DNA of 64,000 bases from Prostheceraeus crozeri (GCA_907163375.1 CAJQUW010008745.1:62001-126000), one strand, 5' to 3'. Positions 1 to 13,117 are shown, counted from the first letter of the stretch. Made by a program: numbers and translations. The notes: generated by a model from the sequence alone, not told the origin.

Positions 1-1840
1 AAAATTGCATAAAGCTGATGCTGCTTTCGATTCTGAAATCATCACAGAGTAGCTCTAAAAAAAATTCAACATCCAATTCTTTAGCATGGTGCGTAGAAAA
101 TCGTGACATTGTTGACAGCAGCTATGAAGCTGTAAACCAATCACTTGTCGCTGACTATTTTTTTCGTAAACTTTTATAATAAAAATTGCATATGCTGAAG
201 TGGCAGCATGGCTATATTTTTCAATAAGTGTAATAGTTCATGTAACATAAACTTTTTATCATCAAACACACAAAAATTGGACACTGTAATATATTGTTGT
301 TCCCTATTTGTTGATATCATATCGCAGGAAAATTGTCAAAAAAGCGACTCTTCTCTCAAATAATTCTTTAGGCAAATTTCTGGTCGATATTTCTACTGTT
401 CGGAATCTTTCATGTGATTTACCCATCCTCATGCACAACAAGTTGATACTTGACAAAACATGAGCTGGTTCAAGTGACACATCAATCTAAGCGTAAATCA
501 CCCTGATTTATAAGACATCACGGGCAATGCTACTACGCAATGCAATATGGAAGAAAATTAAAACGAATAAATCTACAACTAACAACCGTATCACAAGTAG
601 CATTTTAAAACATAAAATATTTTGCAAAGACAATATAATTAGCATAGACATCGAACAACAACAACTAGGTCTAGACCGGACAGCTCATATTTGCTTCATT
701 AAAATTCGTGGCAAGGTCATTTGGTCGACCAAGAGAGGCTTTAATTCAGAATTTTGTTTTAAGTCATCAAATTAGCTGTACGCCAAGTCAAGTTTTCGTC
801 AGTTCTTGGAACTGCGATTTAGTTAATTCTTCAAAATAATACACAATATCTTGATTATGCATGATGAAATCAGACACCAGCGGTTTTTGTGTTCTGTCTT
901 GCTCTCATAATTGCAAAGTTTCTTTTGGGTGCAAGTTTCCTTCGAATATTTGCGTGACTTACTTGGCTACTGCAATCAGATATATATCAAGATAAACATA
1001 TCGGAGTATAAAGATTGCTGAGTGCCAATATTGACTTCTTGTTTTTTCTTGCTTAAACTTTGCTTGGTTTTGCTTCGTACCTTTTGGTTCTTCTTGGAAA
1101 TGTAATGATTTCTCATGCAAATCAAACTCGTAAATATAAAATAGAAATCATCAACACCAAATAATGAAGCGGTCAAATGATTTTTCATAACTTTGGGTGT
1201 TTCGGAGTCGCTTTTATCTAAAAAATGAGCTATTTTTACCGGCCTATCCGGTGATATAACCACTGCCACTCTTTTGACTACTCAGTTTTTGTGATTATCT
1301 GAAATGACTCGGCGTTGTTTGGTCACTTACCCACTTGTCAATGTGCTTGCAAATTCATGTCAAGGATTCGTGATAATTTCACAGCTTGCAATTCACGCTT
1401 TCTGAAAAGCAAAACGCCTCACACTAGACAGGAGGTTCACTGTTGCGGTCTGATAATTTTTAAGTAGACCAGAGGTAACCAGAATACTAATGAAAAAAAT
1501 ATAAGCTGAATAAAATGAAATGAATTCAGAATTGCCACCCAGATCAAAAATCTAGAACCGGGAAATATTCCGCTATCACCCTGTATTTCCCGAAGTCATA
1601 CTAAATCATGTCCACTACTACAAACAATAATCGCAGGCTTTTATGTAATTGTACATGTACAATTCACAGTATTGCTACTTAATTCGCGCACTGAATGAAA
1701 AAATGGAGAACGAAGTACTTATATAAAATAAAATAAATATTAATGATGCCAATTCATGATAGAGAGATAGCTTTCATCGTAATTGTTAACCAAAATTCCA
1801 AGCTGATTGTGCATGCAATTTTATTTCTATTATAGGGTGT
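1..1840. other. Intergenic, no gene seen
   Basis: I see no spliced or intact gene here. The short open frames (527-775 +, 976-1269 -) show no family resemblance and have no exon-like borders. A segment around 640-750 shares words (CATAGACATCGAAC, GGACAGCT, GAGGCTTTAATT) with 6091-6175, partly in inverted order, so both are probably pieces of one old dispersed repeat. Confidence 0.5.
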
Positions 1841-1847
1841 CCCATTA

Positions 1848-1871
1848 ATTATATATATAATGGATATATAT

Positions 1872-1931
<60 letters not shown>

Positions 1932-1950
1932 ATATAATATATATATAATG
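1848..1950. repeat. (TA)n microsatellite
   Basis: About 100 bases of nearly uninterrupted TA dinucleotides broken by a few AATA steps and one ATGG interruption near 1860. The apparent minus-strand open frame across it (1754-2176) owes its Tyr/Ile run to this repeat and is not a gene. Confidence 0.95.
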
Positions 1951-4900
1951 GAATAACATTGTATCCATTACATAGGTGTATTGCTTTGGAATGATTCATA
2001 TTAAGGCTATGCGCTAGCCTCTCCTTCTCGCACCGATAAACCGTTCGGTGAGCTAAAAATTGTAAATCGTTACACCAAAGCATATGTTTAAGTACAACCG
2101 AAATGTAATTATAATGTATAATGTGTGAAGGCCCTACCCGGAACCACAAAACATCAATGACGAGTTTCTCAAGCAAAACTAACCACTCCCTCTATCTTTT
2201 TTTCTCTCTGAGATGCTACGATGTCACTGCGGCGGAACTCTGGACACACGGATGCTACTATACATCCTAGCATGATGGGCAAGATCATCGTACGGAGCAC
2301 CGGTATTCATTGACGGTGTACTCATTTATAAGATTCCGAATTTCTGAAGTCGCGGTTATTGAGATTTCGTGGTCTAAAATGGTCTATCATGAACTTGAAT
2401 AATCTAAATTGGGTCTACTTCTAAGTTCAGATATATAGTATTGCTTTACGTATCATAAAAATACGATAAATACAAGAAATATGTCATTGCTGCAGTTGAA
2501 CACTGAAGGTATTTAATTACTTGGAAAATCAAGCGTTAGATGAACTAGAGCAGCTTGGTTCTCCTCTTTCTAAATACATCACATGAAAGCTGTCGAACTT
2601 CCTATCCAATTAATGAGCAAAAATCTCAGGATCGACTATCTCTAATTTGGTCCTGCTGTCCTTCAGCTTGTTTTAAGTTGAATTAAAACGGCAGTAAATT
2701 AGTCTATGAATCTAGTCAATTTTCTGACTCAATTTTGCATGAAAAGCTAAAGTCTGCTAAGCAAAAAATGCCTAAAACGCAAGTTTCAACTTAACAGACG
2801 TGGTCGTTTGTAAAGATGATTTTGACTGGGTTTGCTGTTTTTGAAAATGATGGAGCAAGGAATGATTCAAATATCAGAACTTTGAATAAATTTCATGTCC
2901 ATATACATATACTAATATGTATGTCTCACAATGCAAGCATTAAAATATGAAATAAGATTTCACGGAATTAAGCGTACATCATCAAAGCGTATTTCCAATG
3001 TTCATGTGTAAATATCTTACCCAAGTCTATTTGTATTAACTGAATGCGACTAATCAATAAATTGATAAATATTGTTAGGTGGTCGAGACTAGCCTACGCT
3101 ACACCTAGATTATTGAACATGGCGTGTAGGTATTTTATAACTTTGTTAGTAGATGTGACTTACATGTGTTGCTTTAGAAATAAATTTGATTAAAAATTAT
3201 ACTGATTCTGTTTTTGCTGTGTGTTGCATATGGAGGTCAGTGTATTTGCATCGGAGTTGAAAAACTCCACTCCGGTAATGCAGGAGTTCTGATGCAAACG
3301 CTGACTCTGGATCGACACAGCGACAAGCGGGGAATTAATCCAACCAAAATGGCAATTTTAAATTTCAGCTTGTTTCTGCATACATACATGTGTATGATAG
3401 TGATAAGTCGCAAGAATAGAATTTTCTGTGGTATTTTGTTTTCGCTTACTTGGACATCAGTGCAGCAAATAGCTGTTGTTAAGATACGATTTAAGCGTGC
3501 GTTTGTCTTTCAAAAGCAAGGTGTTATATATATTTTTAAAGACCAACCTATACTTTAAAATTTCTGTAAAACATTGAACACATCTACAACAAAATCACGG
3601 AATGTCACATATTGGCAACATGTATGACCACTACAAATGAAACCTCAAGATTTTTAATTGGTCATGAAAGCATTGATGACACATGTATACATGTTTTGAT
3701 GATAACAAAGTCTGTCAGCTTTTGCATCTTCCAAAATCTCTGTTACACTGAGACTGGAGATTCGAACTCCAGATGCATGAAGACCGACATGATGATGATA
3801 GATGGCAATTGATTATCTCATATAGCCCTAATTGTTGGAATAGTACGTCAAGGAGTGCTAAGTAAGATTTTGAAGAATTCTTTGTTTTCTCAGGAGAATT
3901 TAGGTCTAAATCAAATATTTTAGATCAAATAAAATTGAAAAAAATCATTTTTTAAATAAAATCGTAGGAATGACAACGTGGCCCCAACGTCGTTTTTGAG
4001 GCATAATTGTAGTTATTTCCTGTCTTGCTACTCACTCTGTTACTACTTTTGTTATCATCTGATCAACAAAATGTGGAATAGTCCCCTATTATAATTTTGC
4101 AAAGGAATAGACATGCGAGAAAGTTGTTAAAAACAAATCCTATCTGCAATTCGCGCTTTAGGGTGAGTATGCACCTATTTAGACTTTTCGAAACGGCAGT
4201 CGCCACCGAACTGTGATCTGTACAGGAGTGCACCGAACTTACTTTGGCCGGCTTTGGTGCACTGGCGGGTGCTTGGTTTCTGAAATTCTAGAAATAGATC
4301 ACACGTCTGCCGCGCAAGTAACGTTGTATCTGGCGCGCTCGGCTCTGACCTCCTTGACCTCCGAAGCCTGGTCCTGGCTTCGGTGCGCCTTGCCTCGAAT
4401 TCGGCGCAATTTTTTCAGGTATGCTGTAAAACATCATACATCTGGCGCACTCGAAATTCGGAAATTCGAAATGCGGTCTATGTACAGATTGGAAATGGGA
4501 GTGGCCATTACTACGCCTGGTCTGATGCAATTTTGGTCTTGCGGCTAATGCACCGGCAGATCAGCTGAACCGTTGACATTGACTGCTGCATAGGCAGACA
4601 AGCAGGCAGGAAAAACAAATTATCTGCAAAAAATCGCTTAAAGATGGGAAATGCGTTTCCCTTGCTACAAGGGTCACTAATTTTTTCAAAACAACTTAGC
4701 AGACGAAGAAAAACAAATCAACTTTCAAGACACACGGATGCTCATTTCTTGCTATAGGCCTATTGAGTTATTTGAAGTCCTCTAAAGCTACGAAACATGA
4801 GGCGCGGCAATAGAAGAATGAAGAGTAATGGACAGGATCATCCGGTGAAATATCTACTGGCTTACTGACTTTACATGTGGAAACACAACATTTGCATGAT

Positions 4901-6603
4901 GTCTGACTCATGTTTTTGACATATCTTTACAAACATGTCATTACCCATTGAGTATTTTGTCAGCCACAATGTTTGGTACCCCTCTCGTCTAGGTTTGAGT
5001 GTTCAAGTCAGGGGTCGAAACACAACTAGACGAGTACCTGCTCATGACTGACGGAGGAAGTATTATGCTTTATATACCTTAATCGGTAGGTGAAGTAGTG
5101 GTCGAAGCATTGTAATTCTAATCAAGTAATTGTAGATGTCGACAAATGAAGAAATCCTTGATTCCATGAAGTATTGTCGGCGGATTAAGAGACTGGCGAT
5201 AACAAATTCAAGTGGATAAATTGTATTTTCCATGTGTAGTCTTAGGTAGAGTGTGTATAGTTCGATTTTTCTCGGTGTAGTAGTGTTTACTAGAGAGTTA
5301 TATTGCTTACCTCCATTATCCACTTTCCACTTGTCCACTACTAACATTAACCACCGCGTGTAGTATCAGTTATTGTGTAGCATCAGTCCACTTGTAATCG
5401 ATGTAGTAGTATGATTGAATTTCTATGTTCTACCTACACTTTTCCAATTTTTATCTATTGGTCTCCTGTTGTTTTATAATATCCATTTCTAATTTCCTCA
5501 ACACATGGTGATCATTGTCCTTTTTCGATTTCCAATACCAGCATCTGCAGTCGGTACAGCCGTCTGTTTAGAGCGTGTATGCGGCAGTATTTGGAATCCA
5601 TGGTGGTACAGTATGCCAACAGTAAAATGAGTGGTGTCACAGGTCTTAAGATTTCAACTTTTACCAGTAACTGTGCCAAAGCTGATCAATTTCAATTCGT
5701 TGCCACCAGAAAGATCCATTGAGTTCTTTTTAGAACTGATTAATCCAATGGCTACAACATCACTGCATTTGTGCATTTGCTGATTAGAGAGCTACATCAG
5801 TTCTCATCAGGACTACTTCACTTAATAATTTAGATTAGCAAACAATTTATTATATTGTAAATGGCTGCTGTGATGATTTTCATCATCGTATGAGAATTAG
5901 TAGATTAAAGACATGAATCTCTCAAGCCAGATCGACAAGAAATTTAATCTAATGCAAATTATAATAAGTAGACTGCACATATTTCGTTTCTTCGCTTACT
6001 CTGATATTCACCAATGTAAAGGACAAACCACGTGCTTTTGTGGAAACATATGGAAATTTCAAAAAACTTTATGTATTAAAACAAGAAAAGTGGTCGACAT
6101 AGTGAGGCTTTAATTGCCGTAACCTTGACCAGCTGTCCAGTTTAGACCTTAATGATTAATGTTCGATGTCTATGATAGTTAGGTTGCCAAATGCACAGGG
6201 ACCCAAGAAAATATTTCCAACGCCGGCAAGTCTTCCTTTCGGTAGCATGGCGTCACTTTTTTTATAAAATATTTCACGTTTTACATGTTACTTATACTGT
6301 CGCAGGTTTTGCATTTTTTTCAATTACTTCTGTACAGAGGTGGGTATAAAGCGGATAATCGAAATATTAAGTAGATCGAAAATCGGTTCGGATCTAAAAG
6401 GGCCTGTTTGATATTTTAAATCGATTCGCGATTCATTTGGATATCATAAATATCTTTGATGGAATCATACTGACTTCGTGATTCTAGTCAATCATTTTAC
6501 CCTATCATTAAATTCAACCTCGATCGCAGACAGCAGGAGAAGAATTTTGATTATTAATGATTCCATTACTTTTACAAGTACATACCTTCGTAACTCATTC
6601 ACT
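1951..6603. other. Intergenic, degenerate repeats, no gene seen
   Basis: No convincing exon or open frame. 4190-4570 is visibly richer in G+C than its surroundings, with short repeated words such as TCTGGCGC and GAAATTC, but I cannot assign it. The rest is AT-rich sequence with no structure I can support. Confidence 0.4.
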
Positions 6604-7402
6604 CATAGAGTAGGGATATATAGGTAGTGTGTCGACTCAAAAAAGTATCTGTATACAGTGAAAATTTTTATATGAAAAGATTAAGTTTTTTTACGGAGTC
6701 CCGTAGTCCAAAAAATTATTTCAGCACTTCTGAAAAAAGTTAAAATTTGCCAAATTATATACTACCGAGATGACTCTCCTATAGAAGTAGTATGGAACAA
6801 GTTGGATATCAAAAGGAATGAATGTTTGCTAATAAGCATCCCAACTGAGCGGAAATCAAACTGATTATCAAGGGAATTTCATGATCCGTATTATAATGGA
6901 AGTCTTCATGAAAAAGTCGCGATATTATTCGTGCTTTCTTGGCTGAAAATTCAAGTTTTTAATTCATTTTTCACCTACATCATTTTATGATTCACTAAAT
7001 TCATGTTTCATTTCTTGAATCCGAATAGTGATATGGACCCACTTACATCTTTCAAGGTCAATTGAAATCATTGTCTTTGATTCTGTTATTTTGCTCTCCT
7101 AGTGGCAGGTTGTCTATGATATGATCATGCATACGAAGATTCTCTTGAGGCTGAGCATGAAAGCAATAGCAGGTAATCGAGCTGCTAATTTAACAAACAT
7201 TATTTCTCCAAGGCTGTCATGACGATGACACTGAGAATCTGTAAAATCTGTAATCCTTCCGCATTACAATCATGATTACTCAATTCCGTTGTAATTTCTT
7301 CGAAGCTGGATAAATGTGTATATCTCATATTTTGAAACAATTCCGACTGTATCTTCCTTGAGTTCATTTAATTGCCACTCTACCTAACATACTTACTCTA
7401 TG
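6604..7402 (+). mobile_element. hAT-like non-autonomous element, copy 1
   Basis: This 799-bp element starts CATAGAGTAGGGATATATAG and ends with the inverted form ...TACTTACTCTATG. It aligns end to end by eye with the copy at 59416-60254, including the internal words GTATCTGTATACAGTGAAAA, ACAAGTTGGATATCAAAAGG and GCAATAGCAGGT. The flanks CATTCACT and CTTTTACT agree at 6 of 8 positions, as expected of an old 8-bp target duplication. No transposase frame is present. The 8-bp duplication fits the hAT superfamily (known of that family); the superfamily call is inferred because there is no protein evidence. Confidence 0.75.
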
Positions 7403-8104
7403 CTTTTACTCATGCAGCCCTGGAAGACAACTTAAACCATAGAGTATGTAATGCAGTGGCTTCGTCTCCGTGCCTGTTAGGCCTTCACCGCATATCCAAA
7501 AATAATTACTTATGTTCATAAAACAAAAGGTTAAAATAGCTTTCATTTGTTTTTGAGGGCACCTTTACATTTACATATACACTTTACAAGTTTACAGTTT
7601 CAAGTCACTGCTCTCAAATAAGAGCGCCAGCGCTCAGCTGCTGTTAACTGCGGGATTTTCAATGTTGGATCTTCAAGGAATCGCACAATGAGCTGGAGAT
7701 TACAAAGATTATGTGTGGTGCATGGCAGTTGGAACACGTGCGCTTAGCTCGATAGTTCGACTCGTTTTCTGCCGATAGAAACAGAGTAACAGATACATTG
7801 CAACCATACAAGAAAAGATCTATTTATAAATTCATAGATTCAGATAGAGAGAGGTGCAAATTTTCCCTGCATGTGGCTTCGCCAAATTTTGGAGAAGAAT
7901 GATGACGTTGAATACAAGTTGAATCGTCGTGTCTGCGTTCACTAATTAAAATTTAAAGATCTTGAGATTTAAAGATTTAAAAGTAAGAAAAATAAGAAAT
8001 GAAAATTAAGATTTAGTTATTTTATGCAGTTCATACTGTCTGCTGCAGAAATAGGAATCCACTATGGAGCGAAGGCCTATCTGATAGCACGCGACGCCAC
8101 TGAT
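7403..8104. other. Spacer between two hAT-like copies, nothing recognised
   Basis: No open frame or repeat structure that I can support in this stretch. Confidence 0.4.
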
Positions 8105-8285
8105 GTAATGTATATTAGGTAGAGTGGTAACTCCGCATTTATTTAATCACCATATGTGTGCACACTTTAGATTTTCTGAAATGAACTGGAGGGAGACATA
8201 TTGGCAATTCTTACCAAATGTAAGATATGCAGATTTTTGCACTTTTGAAGAAATTGCCACGGAATTGAGTGATCATGATTGTAAT

Positions 8286-9445
8286 TAGTGATGCAAATGG
8301 AAAATTTTGAAATTTGTTTTTTGGTGATTGACGTTTTTTCCTTTGTTTTGGAGACTTATTATAGTCGTTTGATAAGAGTATGCAATATTCAAAGACTGAA
8401 AACTTCTCTATCTTCCCTGTATGTTAACTTTTGTAACCAACTGCACCTTTTCCATGTCTATTTCAGATCTTTCCCGACAAACAAAGACAATCCGCGGATT
8501 TCCGTCGGAATTCCATCGGAAGTCCGCGGATCTTACGGACTAGAAACGGAATTCCGACGGAAATCCGCGGATTGTCTTTGTTTGTCGGGTTCCAAATGAA
8601 TTTCAGACATAAGATATGGATTTCAGATTTCTCTAGCTGAATTTCGGATATCTGTCAGCAGCACAACTTTGAAAAGATCTTAAATTCAACTGGAAATATC
8701 CAATTTATCTGGATCACATCTGAAATTTATTTGGGCAGATCTGAAATCGATTTGGAACTATCTGAACCATCTGAACTAGAAATGGAGGATGTGTATCCTC
8801 AGCGAAGATGTCGGACAATAGGCCAGAAGTTAGAGGATATCATAGCTATTCTTTTACTCATCACAGATATCTTTAGTGACCAAATATCTCACGAGTCTAC
8901 AGTCTTTATATCTTCCAATATGGTCGGTCATGAATGCTGCGTGGACTGTGTGCTTATGCTTCACTTTGTTCATCAACACATGAAGAATTTGTATCACTGT
9001 GATCAACGCAGCATGATAAAGCTTATTAACTTTCAAGCTAATAATTAGCAAACCCCAAAATGAAGTATATTACTTTTGCTCCAGATCTTTCTCATTGGAT
9101 GGAATTATACCCCTACTGTAAAGCAAGATTTACGTTATCGCAAACGGTGTCTGCATGATAATCAGAACTGCTAACAAAATGGCACAAGCCAGTGGTGGCA
9201 AAGGAATGTTCAAAAATCCGCGAACGGAACTCGTATTGCTGCGATCGCTTTAATCGAAATAATGATGAAATTAAGAGTTTTAGACCCAATTTATTGGTAC
9301 GTAGCTGCCTCGGCAGTGGAAGCTCTCAAATTATAATAGGCCTATCAAAAAAATCAAAATTTTCCAAATTTTTCCATAATTTTCCAATATTTTCCAAAAT
9401 TTTCCAATTTTTTCCATAATTTTCCACGGAAAATTTTCATCACTA
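8286..9445. mobile_element. 1160-bp TIR element with perfect 8-bp target duplication
   Basis: The ends are TAGTGATG...CATCACTA with further inverted similarity (GGAAAATTTT near both ends). The element is bracketed by the identical 8-mer ATTGTAAT at 8278-8285 and 9446-9453. The host sequence reads on without loss across the insertion when compared with the copy at 59.4-60.25 kb. An 8-bp duplication and a TAGTG start (YARNG-like) suggest a hAT non-autonomous element. Inside are a 117-bp palindrome (8473-8589), a stretch with recurrent ATCTGAA words (about 8600-8780) and a TTTTCCAA-rich end (9355-9430). No transposase is visible; the open frame at 8731-9048 has no recognisable content. Confidence 0.8.
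8473..8589. repeat. 117-bp palindrome with perfect 42-bp arms
   Basis: Positions 8473-8514 and 8548-8589 are exact reverse complements (start CCCGACAAACAAAG, end CTTTGTTTGTCGGG), separated by 33 nt that contain a second small stem (GTCCG/CGGAC). The arms are free of mismatch although everything around them is decayed. This suggests a recent miniature insertion or ongoing arm-to-arm correction (inference). The flanks (TT / TT) do not prove a target duplication. Confidence 0.9.
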
Positions 9446-9930
9446 ATTGTAATTTAGAAGGAATGATCGTATTTTACAGATTCTAAGTGTCATGACAACC
9501 TTGGAGATATGATGTTTGTCAAATTAGCAATTCGATATGATCCTATTACTCTCAGGATCAACCTCAAGAGTATTTTCTTCAGCGTGATCATATCACAGGC
9601 AACCTGCCACTTGCAGAACAAAATCACGTCATAATCAAATGATTTCAATTAACTTTGAAAGATATAAATGGGTCCACATCTCTATTCAGATTCAAGAAAT
9701 GAAACATGAATTTAGTGATCGAATCTTAAAATCATGCCGGTGAAATTTCAACTTTCATGACTGAACATGTATAATGACTTCCGTTATAATACAATTCATG
9801 AAATTCCTTTGATAATCAGCTTGATTTCCGCCTAGTTTGGATGCTTATTAGCAAATATTCATTCCTTTTGATATCCAATTTGTTTCATACTACTTATATA
9901 GTGAAAATCTAGGCTTTATGTACTGGCCAC

Positions 9931-9990
9931 CCGGAGTCGGAGTCCTATCAACCCCCGGAGTCGGAGTCCTATCAAAATGATAGGACTCCG
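9931..9990. repeat. Short direct plus inverted repeat
   Basis: A 20-nt word beginning CCGGAGTCGGAGTCC occurs twice in tandem (about 9931 and 9955). It is followed after three bases by an inverted partial copy (TGATAGGACTCCG), so the second direct copy can fold into a hairpin. Confidence 0.75.
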
Positions 9991-10069
9991 CATCCCTGCT
10001 TTGTGCAAGCCTTTCCTTTAATATTGCTGTTAAGTCAGCTATCTCTCACTTAGCCTACATCTTGTTTCG

Positions 10070-11870
10070 CGAGCGATCGATCTTCTTGATTCGCTGGTCA
10101 AATATTTCTCGAAATCTCATGTACATCATTCTAAATTAGAGAATGCAATTTTGCTCAATAAGATTACTAAAAGGTCCACGTGCGCTGAAACGTGTTGCTG
10201 AGACCATCAATGGAAGAGTGCACATGAATCTTTGCAAGCGGTTAGCAATCTATATATCCCCACCGTTGATGTTTTGAAGGACGAGAAGGACAACAGCATG
10301 AAGACTTTTGGCATTTCTCATAATTAATTTTTCAATAATTTGGGATAATATCGTTGTGCTTATTGCTCTTCGAGATCTATTTACCTTAATCAGCCCTGTC
10401 GTTAAAATATTGCAGGATGCAAAACAGAATTTGATGACTGCTGCATACCAGGCCATCAAAATCTTGCAGAAGCTGATTGAGGACATAATGACAAATTTTG
10501 ATGATTGGTTTACATTGATTATATCCGAAGCCACTCCTCAACACGAAAATCCTCGTCTATCTTTTAAGAATGATCAGCTTCATACATCTGGAAGTGAGCG
10601 AATCTACATTCGTAATTGTCTGAAAAAATACTTGACATTTTTCTCAAAGAATCATCATTGCGTTTCACGGATTTCATTGAAACTCTCTCCCTATTTGACT
10701 GCTTTACAATAATGGATAAAGAAACTTTTGATAAGCTTGTTCTGGGTTATGAATGTGACGTAAATAAAAGTGTGATGAACATTGAATGGAAAATCTGTCA
10801 AGAAATTTGTAGGACCAATGACATTTGTGATAAGTCATTACCCGGCATATATGATTACCTAAATAAGCATTCTTTCTTTCCCACCCCATAATATAAAAAA
10901 ATATTTGAAACTGCATTAGTCATCCCAGCAACTTCGGTTGTCTGTGAGCGCACATTTAGCAAATTGAAGCTTATCAAAACATTTTTGAGGACGACCATGA
11001 CTCAGAAGCGCCTCAATGAACAATCCCTGTGGGAACGAATCTTGCGAAAAACTGGCGAATGTCAGCTGCAGAATATCATGCTAAAGTTCAGTCATATTTG
11101 CGGGATATTCGCTGGCGAAGTTCGCCGGCGACAATTCGCGCTCTATATGTCACCTTTTACTTTTGACTTTCTCTCTTGTTTTCTTTAGTAATCCGCCTCT
11201 ACAGTCGAGGTTCTATTCTCTCCCTCACCTCCTCACTATCCCTCACATATGGCTAATCTATCTAAGATATAAGTGCAGACTATCATTCTTTGATAATGAT
11301 AAGAATATAGAGAATCCGCATATATCAATTTTCATAACATCTCTTGACATTCAATAATTTACAACAATGACAAATATTTGAACAATATCATAGTATTTAC
11401 TGCGACATTTATGGAAGACAAATACTTTTTTTAGTTTAAGCCTTCGTGAATTAAAAAAAGATCCCTTTTTATCAGATCAGACTGAGTATACGATATATTT
11501 TCATGTGAAGGTAATATACGAACATTACTACTTACCACTAATTAGTTGCTACAATATCCACGATTTCGCCGGTTGGCGAAAAATCAGCTCGCATTAGTAA
11601 ACAAATATCTACCAGCTAATTATAGCAACTTTTTCGCCACCTGTCGTTTTTTAATTTTACACATGTTTTTGGATAAATGATGACCATTTTCACATGCGGA
11701 GATAGTTTTTACACGAAAATGAACCTTTAAAAAAATTATCCACCAAATCGCTACCTCGCCAGATAATCTGTTGATATTAGCAAGATGCGTTCCCACAGGG
11801 ATGTTTCAATTTTGAACATTGAAAGAAAGTTAACAAAAGGTTGATTGTTAGCGTTTAAGTTATTTAACTA
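10070..11870 (+). pseudogene. hAT (zf-MYM1-like) transposase pseudogene
   Basis: Broken + strand frames carry the signature of a hAT transposase C-terminal half. Around 10085-10290 there is a helix-rich stretch (LVKYFSKS, LENAILLNKI). 10308-10712 reads LISPVVKILQDAKQN and then AIKILQKLIEDIM. 10870-11023 carries the dimerisation segment (VIPATSVVCERTFSKLK, then RTTMTQKRLNEQS). After an insertion at 11025-11800 the frame resumes with ILNIERKL near 11812, as hAT C-termini do. There are several stops and frameshifts, so it is not functional. The start is undefined and no zinc-finger region is visible. The family assignment rests on the ERTFSKLK / KRLNEQS block, which is diagnostic of hAT dimerisation domains. 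Confidence 0.7.
11025..11800. mobile_element. 776-bp TIR element inserted in the hAT pseudogene
   Basis: The left end CCCTGTGGGAACG and right end CGTTCCCACAGGG are exact inverted repeats. Imperfect similarity continues inward (ATCTTGC, TCTGGCGA). The dinucleotide AT lies on both sides, compatible with a 2-bp duplication, but this is too short to prove. Subterminal TGGCGAA/TTCGCC words recur. The hAT reading frame can be followed on both sides, so this insertion is younger than the pseudogene. No transposase is seen; the superfamily is not assigned. Confidence 0.75.
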
Positions 11871-13081
11871 CAATGTAAATTGAAAAGGTCTGACACGTTC
11901 TTAGTGTGGGTCTAATCCTGTTTTTAAATGAGCATAGGCCACCTGCTATTTTTCTTGTCATCATGCAACAGGCATCAACGATGAATGCTATGTCTGATGC
12001 ATAAATATCTAAAATAACGAAGTCAATTTTTGATTTAGACCGACATTTAGACTCTGCTAGACCTTTTCAATTTACAGCGTAGCGTTTGAACATCTAACTG
12101 GCCTTTGTTGACTTAAAATGATTTCATGAAATTGAAACCAAGGAAGTTGTGAAAAAGTGCGATTACACATAGCTTATTGTATTTTTTACATTACATAGAA
12201 ATCCTCATATATAAAGAATTGTTATATTTCTATTGATCATGTATATATCATCGTGTTCCCTCTGTGTATTTAGTCGAACAACGCAATATTATTCACATAC
12301 ATTTGCCGTCTAGGCTAAATAGACCTTTACTACAATATGAATGTAAAGGGTTTCAAGAATATTTGACGTTATCTGCTTTACATAAATCAGCAACTATCCA
12401 TTTAAAATTTATCGCATTATTTCTTGCTACTCGTCATATTGATACGTCTTAAATCATAAAAATAAACCATTTTCCTGCGACTGAAATAGGCTATGAATAG
12501 CTTAAAGTGTACAATGTACATGTGCGTGCATGTTTGTCAATGCTGTGCCGCAGCAGATGATGATATTCCTGGATACACCACTGACTTTCACCTGTTTATG
12601 CTCTCAATCATTATTTTCAACGGATTTCCCAAAATTTCAATGAAAAAGTATAAATTTTCAGAAAATTGGAACTTTTTTCTAATGCAGCCAAAAATTGCGT
12701 ATATTGTTTATTAGACATCATTTTCTCAAGCATTCTTTATCAATTTCACTAATCCAGTGGTTAGAACTACCGTACTTGAATATAGCCTTACTTGCACGCG
12801 AAAACGTTTTGAAAAGATAGTGATGTGGGACACATTGAACCACCCAAGATTGGCTACTTTGAACGGTTTATAATGCCCCACTTCGATAGTCATTTTTTCT
12901 TTTATTTAGCTTAGCATGCATTTTTTCATTAGTATGCATTTTTTGATTTGCTATAATTTTTGCCGATAAAAAATCTCAATCTATGAATTTTGTTGTTTGA
13001 TTTTGATCAATCATGAACTGAAGCTATAGTTTAGATACATGAATTCTGATAAAGTTGAAAAAGAGAACAATAAATAAAGAT
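11871..13081. other. Intergenic, no gene seen
   Basis: AT-rich sequence with no supported open frame or repeat. A word at about 12830 (GACACATTGAACCACCC) echoes the hairpin at 13082-13117. Confidence 0.4.
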
Positions 13082-13117
13082 GGTTCAATGTGCCCCACGC
13101 ATGGGGCACAATGAACC
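13082..13117. repeat. Short hairpin, 16-bp arms
   Basis: GGTTCAATGTGCCCCA and its inverted partner TGGGGCACAATGAACC flank a 4-nt loop, with one mismatch in the stem. It may be the end or core of a small palindromic element; no function is inferred. Confidence 0.75.

Larger units (their letters stand above)
8105..9905 (-). mobile_element. hAT-like element, copy 2 (inverted, interrupted, truncated)
   Basis: The segment opens with the reverse complement of the right end of copies 1 and 3 (TATTAGGTAGAGTGGTAACTC near 8111) and runs in reverse through 8105-8285. It resumes after an insertion at about 9446 and continues to about 9901, where ACTACTTATATAG corresponds to sequence near 6790 of copy 1. 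The other terminal repeat is missing, so this copy is truncated as well as split. It shows that the 8286-9445 element inserted later than this one. Confidence 0.7.

Noticed and set aside
1754..2176. 140-codon minus-strand frame
   Set aside because: Its Tyr/Ile run is the translated TA microsatellite; there is no domain and no splice signals.
6339..6365. CAGAGGTGGG as the left end of a hAT MITE
   Set aside because: No matching CCCACCTCTG end or target duplication was found nearby.
8731..9048. 105-codon frame inside the 1160-bp TIR element
   Set aside because: No transposase motif or other recognisable domain; it is partly built from recurrent ATCTGAA words.
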